DNA of 64,000 nt. Origin: Piscicola geometra (lineage: Eukaryota; Annelida; Clitellata; Hirudinida; Piscicolidae). Shown in pieces: positions 47,301 to 64,000 of the stretch. The stretch is from NCBI GenBank assembly GCA_943735955.1, contig OX030958.1:7751126-7815125 (forward strand). Direction: 5' to 3'. The stretch's first letter is position 1; every line of letters starts with the position of its first letter. Position numbers and translations under genes: made by a program. The notes under the pieces were generated by a model. The model searched no databases, was not told where the DNA came from, and worked only from the letters and a program-made list of their open reading frames with translations.

Positions 47301-48144
47301 AATTTACATATAAAAAGTGTAAAGATTTAAAAGTGTAGTTAAGGTCTAGTGGTACTCTATTTCTTCTCAGAATTTGTGACATGTTAGTGTTATTTTTGTG
47401 GAATCTCTATGTTCTGTGTTGATATATGAAATATTTCGTGAGATAAAGACCCGATGGCCATCCAGAGAAAATATGATTGTCCTATGGCATATTGAAAGAT
47501 TCATTACCTAATTCATTGCTAATTTCTTCTCTGCTACCTAAGAAACTAAAAGTTTTAGTTTTATAGAAAGTTTCCTTTAGTTGTTGAAAGAAGAGTATTT
47601 TTTCTGTTAGGAATTAGAAACGTGTAAGTTCTTAATAATTGCGTTTGAAAAATTGAGCAAAATTTAGCTTTAGAGGGATGACGTGCTCCCGATGCTCCCC
47701 CTGGATCTGCCTCTGCTTTACATTATTTGAGTACTGAAAATTGTTGGAAAGTGTAAATAATAACTGAAATAAATATTACATAATCGTTCGTCTAATATAT
47801 ATGTTAATTTTGATGAGACCATTTAATGAACACCATCTGAGCCTGCAGCTTCTAATACATTCAGTTCCTTTAATAATTTATTAATCTGATCATGTTTGAA
47901 TTCCTCATCTTCTGAAGTTTTTTCTTAGTCAATATTCTCCATTTTAATAATAAAATTATCCTAATTTCCATTTTACAAAGTTAACAAGATTTTCCGCATT
48001 TCCTGAATCAGTTTGGGCAATATTTTCTTTCCCATCTTCAATATTGTGTAATGTTTTTGAATTGAAAGCGGGTCGTAAAACATTTTTTTTTTACAGTGTT
48101 TTAGTTTTTTTGACGGCATCATTACCTCTCCATGAAATGTAGGC

Positions 48145-48205
48145 TGCTAGGGTGTGTAGGAATCAAACCCACGACCTAGGGTTATAGTCCACGAGTCGTT
48201 TATTT
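48145..48205 (-). mobile_element. tRNA-like SINE fragment
   Basis: The minus strand reads CTCGTGGACTATAACCC followed by TCGTGGGTTTGATTCC, resembling a tRNA anticodon arm plus T arm with a B box. No complete cloverleaf or A box is visible. Confidence 0.5.
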
Positions 48206-48397
48206 TCTGAATTGGAGCCAAATCTTCTTATGTTAAATAAAGCCCCGTTTTTTTCTTACCTAGAAACTTTTTTTTACTTGTGTTTCATAGAGATCGAAAG
48301 GCGTTATTCCCACTAAAATAAACTAAATAAAACAGAAAACTGAGCATTGAAATTTTATTAAATAATTCTGAAATAGATTAAGTTAAAAACTACTATA

Positions 48398-48403
48398 TTT
48401 TAT
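48398..48403 (-). promoter_or_regulatory. Polyadenylation signal of the lectin gene
   Basis: AATAAA on the minus strand, about 110 bases past the lectin stop codon. Confidence 0.6.
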
Positions 48404-48510
48404 TGAATTTATGATATTAATGTGTTAATTTTCATAATTTAAATGTTTATCGTCTGTTTTCAATGAGGATCTGGATTTCTTTTCTTTACAGGTGTTTGAT
48501 AGAGCGATGT

Positions 48511-49649
<1,139 letters not shown>

Positions 49650-50756
49650 GACTGTAATGGAATGGTTATATTGAGGAAAAAATGTAATTAGAGAGAGCTA
49701 TGAGAAAAACTGATACTCTATTTACTATTAATAAATGTGAATATACACACCTGAATTGATAGGAATGAAGCTTAGCTGGAAACTAAAGCATATATATAGA
49801 AAAATATTTGACGATTATTATTTTAATTGATTTTCTTCTATAAATGAATTTTTATTTCTTTGCATTGATTTTTTTCTTTCGATTAATTGTTGTTATACAG
49901 AATCCCATCAGGGCTTCTTCAATCCGCATCGAAAGCAGCTCAAGTTGTTTTGATATTCATCTACATCATTGAACGCTACATTATTTTTATTTCCCCGCGA
50001 CGGGTGGCTAGTTGTTTCAAGATGGTGTGGCCTTTTTATTTCAAATCATTCTATCATCGTTATTATTGGTTTTTATTGAAATTTTATTAACGAAAGGTTT
50101 TCTAGACAGTAGCTAATGTGGTTCTGATGATGTGGCAGTCAGGGCGAAAAACACTAGCTTTTCGTATTTGTCGAGGAAATGATGGCGAAACGCACAATAA
50201 ATTTATATGTAAAAAAATTTAATCTCAAGTTTTTAAAAATACCTAATTTTCCATTCACTAGTTTTTCCCGAAATTATTGCTTATTTTTATTTATAACAAT
50301 TAAAAAATTTTGAGACAAAAACGTTTGTAAAAAATTGGACTAATAAAGTTCCCAATTGACCGGTAAACTTTTTCCATTCGTCAAACATATTAAAGTTTTT
50401 TGCTGTGACTGGTTTTGGTTTGTGGATTGATATTTTTCTGTGAAATGATACAATAATGTGGAATGATGGGAATCCTCATGATTATAGTGGAAAATAATTT
50501 GAAAATCGTTTTTCTTCGATTCGAAAAAAATCGCTTTTTTGAGAATAATTTTATTTATGCCATTCAATGGTATTCTAAGAACGGCAGATTTTTTAGACAT
50601 TGATGTGGGTTGTTATGATCAGGGGCGCAACCAGCAAACTGGTCAGAGCATTAAAAGTCTTCAGCAAAATTTTAACTAGTAATATGGAGGAATTATATAT
50701 TATAAATTAAAATTATTGTATTTTGCCTGTTAGCATTACCGTTTTTTAACCATACA

Positions 50757-50952
50757 TAGGTTAACTGCACACAAACAAAAGCGTGCTGCATGTGTTAAAT
50801 GCACATTTGTTTTTGCACATTTCTTCTTAAAATGCGATTTTTCTGAAAACCCTAACCTTAACCCTAAATTAACGTATTTTCTGTAAAAAAGAAGAAATGC
50901 GAAAAAAAGTGCATTTAACACATGCAGCGCGATGTGTGCAGTGAACCTACAA
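50757..50952. mobile_element. Short foldback element
   Basis: The left arm (GGTTAACTGCACACA, then GCTGCATGTGTTAAATGCAC) and the right arm (GTGCATTTAACACATGCAGC, then TGTGTGCAGTGAACC) are inverted complements with a short AT-rich centre. No coding capacity. Confidence 0.8.
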
Positions 50953-50965
50953 CCGTTGTGGATAA

Positions 50966-51685
50966 ACCGCACACCAAAGAAAGCGCGCTGCATGTGTTAA
51001 ATTCACATTTTCTTTTGCACATGATCTGCGTTTTATCCATTTTATTTTTACTTTTTAAAAATGGATATTTTATTTTATTTTCTAAAATCAGTTAAATAAA
51101 TTATGTTTTAAAATAAGTTAAATAAATTGTTATGTTTTAAAATCAGTTAATAAATTGTTGTTTCAACTTTTTTTTTTTCATTTTTCACAATTTTTAGAAA
51201 TGTTAAAAATAATTTTAGAATTAAAAAAAAATTTGGATCTGTTTTACATTTCCGCCACAAACAAAGGTTTACGTCGGTATTTTTAAACATAAATGACAAC
51301 AGCTGATGGCACTTTTTTTAATATTTTTATTAATCAGCTTATGTTTGGTCTCTAACAATTAAAAAAAACGGCAATTTTCTATTGAAATTTCGGCAAACTA
51401 TTTTAAATTACGCCTGAAAAATAAATAAAAAGTGCCATCAGCTGTTGCTGTTTATGTTTACAATTACTGAGTTCAACGTAAACCTTTGTTTGTGGCGGAA
51501 ATGTAAAACAGATCCATATATTTTTAAAGGTTTCTGCAAATAATTAAATAAATTTTAATATTTTACTTTTTTCAAATCTTTCTGCTGTTTACCCCATCAA
51601 TGCTCAGAATATAATGCGCAAATTCAAATGTGCATTTACCACATGCAGCGCGCTTTCTTTGGTGTGCATTTTCCCTATAACCATT
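50966..51685. mobile_element. MITE-like element with related terminal inverted repeats
   Basis: The left end (CACACCAAAGAAAGCGCGCT, then GCATGTGTTAAATTCACATT) is the inverted complement of the right end (AATGTGCATTTACCACATGC, then AGCGCGCTTTCTTTGGTGT). It shares its core with the element at 50757 and is interrupted by a second inverted repeat. Confidence 0.8.
51230..51522. mobile_element. Nested inverted-repeat element
   Basis: Arms of about 95 bases, with some arm differences: GGATCTGTTTTACATTTCCG and CCACAAACAAAGGTTTACGT on the left, with their complements on the right (CGGAAATGTAAAACAGATCC). The loop is about 110 AT-rich bases. It lies wholly within the element at 50966-51685. Confidence 0.85.
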
Positions 51686-51875
51686 GGAAACTTGTCTTTC
51701 AATCGTTTCTCATTTGCAAACATTACTTTTACCGTTTATAAACTGAACCCTTCAGGTTAACCTCATCAATTTTTTTAAACCGACAACTTTTAAAAAAACT
51801 ATTTCATAGAAGCATTATTTATTTTTCTCAATTTCTAAATAAGTGAATATAAGCGCATAAATACTTGAAAATCTT

Positions 51876-51881
51876 TTTATT
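51876..51881 (-). promoter_or_regulatory. Polyadenylation signal of EIF3J
   Basis: AATAAA on the minus strand, only about 22 bases past the stop codon, implying a very short 3' UTR. Confidence 0.6.
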
Positions 51882-51902
51882 TAACAATTTGAAAGCCTAA
51901 AA

Positions 51903-53968
51903 TCACATATAATCCGCAAACTCCGCAAATTCGTCCTTGTCACTCTTCTCCGCTATCGTCTTCTTCGTTTTTTTATTTTTCTGCAACTAATAAATGATTT
52001 TTAATAATAAAAAATAAATAATATATTAAATGATTTTTCATAATCAAATGAAATAAATGATTTTATAAAATCTCATACCTTTGAGATTTTTAATTTTTCG
52101 TTGTACAAGGCAGTAAGTGATGCGGACAATTTCTTTATATCTTCTGGATCGACTGAAATGGATATATTTCACTAGGTATTTTTAGACTGAAAAACGAATT
52201 AATCAAGTAACAAATAAAATGTGAAAAGAAAATAAAAGCCTGGAAAATGCAAACAAGAGAATAACCTCCTAATGCTAAATCACGAAAGACATTTTCTATG
52301 AACTGGCCAAAGAATTTGGAATCCTGAATTGGAAAAATAAAAAGATAATTAAAATAATTCTAAACAATAATAATAACAAAATTACATGAAATTGGAAAAA
52401 ATAGAAAACACTATGTATAAGACGCACTTTTTACCTATGAAATGTAATCTTGAAAGCATTATTTATGGCCGTAAGTTTAATGGTGGCGATGCATTAGTGA
52501 CTTTAGTTAAATCAAGTTTTCAAGTTAAATGGCATGGATGAAAGAAGTTCATCGCCTAGTCGAATGTCTTCTGCCCACTAACCAGGTGTTGAAAAGCTGT
52601 TGCTCACTTACAAGACATGATTATTTCAATACAATTCAAGCTCCGCAATGACAGGCTTATTTTCATTGAAATTTCCCAGTTTCCATTTTTTGAATTCATT
52701 CTCAATTATTTTATACATTTAAATACTGGGCGTGCCTAATACTTGGTGCCTTACCTTATATTTGATGATTTTGTCGTAGAGGAGGTTGGAGAATTTGTTG
52801 AAGTCCTCCTTGGTCTGGGGCCTCGACTGCTCGATTGGACCCAGCTTCTTCGAGTCGTCCTCGTTCAGGCCTGTGAGCAATGCAATACAAAACAATAAAA
52901 CCCAATAAAATACAATACAACAATGAATATTATTAACATGGCGTAAACATGGATGAGAATTCAGGCATTAACATAATTATTATCTTAAAATTATCATATA
53001 TAAATAATATAATTATTATCTTATAATTATCCTATATAATTAATAAAATTTTTATTTTATAATTATCATACAATTTGAATAATTATTCGAAACTCTCCCC
53101 AACAAAGCACACACCAAATGCCTCGAGGGCGAGTTCAAGGTCAGCCTCTTCCTGGATCCTCCTCACTCGCTCCTTCTCCGCCTGCACCCACTCTGCATCG
53201 CTCCTCTCCAACTCCTGAAGGGAATCAGTATTGTTGTTGCTGTTGCTAAAGGGGTTGAATATGTTAATGATGTTTATAGTTACATTATTGGTTAAAGATA
53301 TGACAAATAATTGACTTGGAAAACGTATATAAAGACACACACACACACACCTTCTTTTGTTTCTCTAACTTCTCTTCGAGCTCCTTCTGTTTGGCAGCCT
53401 CTCTCTCCGCTATCTTCTCCTTCAGGGTTTTCTTTTTCTTTATGACCACTAGTGGAAACAAAATGAAAACTTTATGAAATGAAAGATTGTGTAATATAAC
53501 ATGCTAAATTAAGAAAATTAATGGAAAAAATAATCAGAATCTACCTTGGACCTCTTCCTTCTCTTCTTTTTCTTCTTCATCATCATCATCATCCCAATTG
53601 TCCTAAAAAAGAACAACTTTAAAGTTTAATTAATTGTAAAAAATTTGTAATATAAGGTAGGATTAAAAAAGTATATTATACAAAAATATTGCCGAATAAA
53701 CTTTATTTAATAAAAAAATGATTCAGGAATAAAAGGTCTTAATGACTTTGACTGCGTCTTCTTCATCCTCTCCCTCCCATTTGTCAGTCTTCACTACATT
53801 CAAGTTTGGTTCGAAATCCTCAGCATCTAGGTTTATTTTTATAGAATATAATTATTAAATTGTAAATCTGATAAAATACATCAAGTTTTCTCAAAAATCT
53901 AAGCAATTAATTTGAACAGCTTTAAGAAGGATCACGAAAAAGTAACCACCCCATTCGGCGTCGGACAT
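51903..53968 (-). CDS. EIF3J: Eukaryotic translation initiation factor 3 subunit J
   Basis: eIF3J is a loosely attached eIF3 subunit that binds the 40S decoding centre during initiation and recycling. Nine exons in reading order: 53968-53947, 53826-53747, 53602-53545, 53448-53351, 53214-53115, 52870-52755, 52323-52266, 52152-52079, 51986-51903. Phases agree and give 229 residues (human 258). It starts MSDAEWGD, then has the family block DKWEGEDEEDAVKDNWDDDD, a basic helix (KEKIAEREAAKQKELEEKL), EEADLELALEAFGLNEDD, TKEDFNKFSNLLYDKIIKYK and the acidic/aromatic end EFAEFADYM. It is complete, with no lesion. ABCF1 lies 571 bases upstream on the same strand. Confidence 0.96.
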
Positions 53969-54539
53969 CTTTTTTGTGAGTTGTTTGAATGAATTTAATA
54001 AAATGTTATATCTCAAGAAACATGAATTTTACAAAATAAATAGTTAGGCATAACAGCTCGTAGACGGAGAAACATAACGTGCGAATTAACTTCTTTTCAG
54101 TTCTATGCTCCTTTGCAGCACTTTACTAAAAGTATGTTTCAAGGGTTTTATTCGATATTTTCTAAAACTTTCAGAAAGTAATCAAGAAAAGTGGAAAAAA
54201 ATATTTTTAGAATTAAATCATTTTAAAGCTTGTTTTATTTAAATTTAATTAAAATTACGTTAAAATAATATGCATATTATTTTTAGCAAGGCCAAATAAT
54301 TTACCTAATTAACTCTGAAATACGAATCTATCACCAACCGAACTTTTTAAACAATACCTTGAACCCTTTGAACCATCTCTAAACCTCTTGAACCATCTCT
54401 AAATTCAATGTACCATCTCTTAATCACCCAATAAGCCACCCTTTAAGCACCAATTAAATCACTCTCCAAACCCCCAAAAACAACCTATCGAGCGCCATCG
54501 ACCATCCCCCGCTCACAACCGCTCAATCAAATCAACAAA
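53969..54539. other. EIF3J-ABCF1 interval
   Basis: AT-rich. Probably the EIF3J promoter and ABCF1 3' UTR. Around 54355-54425 a short degenerate repeat of GAACCATCTCTAAA occurs. Confidence 0.6.
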
Positions 54540-63389
<8,850 letters not shown>

Positions 63390-64000
63390 GGTTCAAAATC
63401 TGAAATATAAAATTTCTAATTGATGAAATATTAGCCTATTAATTAAGCTTTAATTCTAGTCTTTCTCAAACATAAGTTATACACGGACTATATTTTATCA
63501 TTAGCAAAGACTTCAGACATTTTAAAAGTAAAACATAACTTTCTTCTAGTTATAAACATGACAAAAAATAAAATTACAAAGTTTATAAAAAAGTATATAA
63601 TTTTTGATTATTTTGTAAAATACATTAGTAAAAAAATAAATACTTGTCTTCATAACGATATTAAGTGATAACTTTGAAAGTATTTAATTAAAATGACCAT
63701 TATCTTAGTACACAACTTAATAATAAGTGTTCTCAAAAGGTACCTTTTAGATTATTAAATGCGTTAAACAAACTACGTTATTAAATTTTTTTCACAATTT
63801 AAGCTTTGCAAATCTAATGTATTTATGTATTTTCAAGGAATCTCCAGTTTGTTAGAAAAAACAGTACTGCACAAATACCAAAAAGACTAAAAAGGTATTT
63901 TTAAATTAAAAATAATTTTCAAATTAACAAAACATTGATATAATAAAATTAATTTTTCCCTTTAAAATGTGTAGGGACAATTTGACCATTCTTAAAGAAC
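63390..64000. other. ABCF1 upstream region
   Basis: About 610 bases of AT-rich DNA that should contain the ABCF1 5' UTR and promoter. No TATA box position or coding segment can be defended. Confidence 0.5.

Larger units (their letters stand above)
44949..48510. other. Transposon-rich intergenic region
   Basis: AT-rich DNA with a tRNA-derived SINE, a broken hAT-like transposase and a second tRNA-like fragment, each listed separately. Nothing else recognisable. Confidence 0.65.
49650..51902. other. Intergenic region with inverted-repeat elements
   Basis: AT-rich. Contains a possible retroelement tail at 50110-50205, a copy of CAGGGGCGCAACCAGCAAA at about 50624, and nested foldback elements from 50757 to 51690. 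A minus-strand open frame at 50340-50600 has no recognisable product. Confidence 0.6.

Noticed and set aside
50340..50600. 86-codon minus-strand open frame (MSKKSAVLRIPLNGINKIIL...) as a gene
   Set aside because: AT-rich sequence, no recognisable family, no splice partners and element debris nearby. It could be chance.

Overview
The window is animal nuclear DNA. Genes are split into many short exons with standard GT-AG introns, intergenic DNA is AT-rich, and vertebrate-type TTAGGG/CCCTAA arrays are present. Microsatellites and minisatellites are extremely abundant, especially GAT/CAT runs. A HELLS-type helicase, large Asn/Thr/Ser/Gln-rich inserts and the repeat load suggest a lophotrochozoan. 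An annelid, possibly a leech, is my best guess, but the species is not established by the sequence.

Layout, left to right. MAST-family kinase, + strand, 5' end outside the window, stop at 7796. HELLS/LSH chromatin-remodelling helicase, + strand, about 8609-16415. A large coiled-coil protein I cannot name, - strand, 16920-27813, convergent with HELLS. ASPP-family protein (ankyrin repeats plus SH3), - strand, 30554 to about 38.6-39.0 kb. FITM-like ER membrane protein, - strand, 42593-44439. An orphan terminal exon, - strand, 44844-44948. A transposon-rich interval, about 45.2-48.2 kb. A secreted C-type lectin, - strand, 48511-49649. A second element-rich interval with nested inverted repeats, about 49.9-51.7 kb. 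eIF3J, - strand, 51903-53968. ABCF1, - strand, 54540-63389.

I rebuilt the exons by matching conserved protein blocks and requiring GT donors, AG acceptors and matching phases. All junctions in HELLS (20 exons), ABCF1 (19), eIF3J (9), FITM (6) and the lectin (3) agree in phase. So do those of the visible MAST exons. eIF3J and ABCF1 are neighbouring translation factors on one strand. No other functional link between neighbours is evident.

The most unusual features are these. Three intronic arrays begin exactly at an exon end and repeat its 5' splice junction, one of them in frame with HELLS. A 228-base HELLS intron is open and in frame. The FITM-like protein lacks both catalytic histidines. 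At 50.7-51.7 kb one inverted-repeat element is nested in another.
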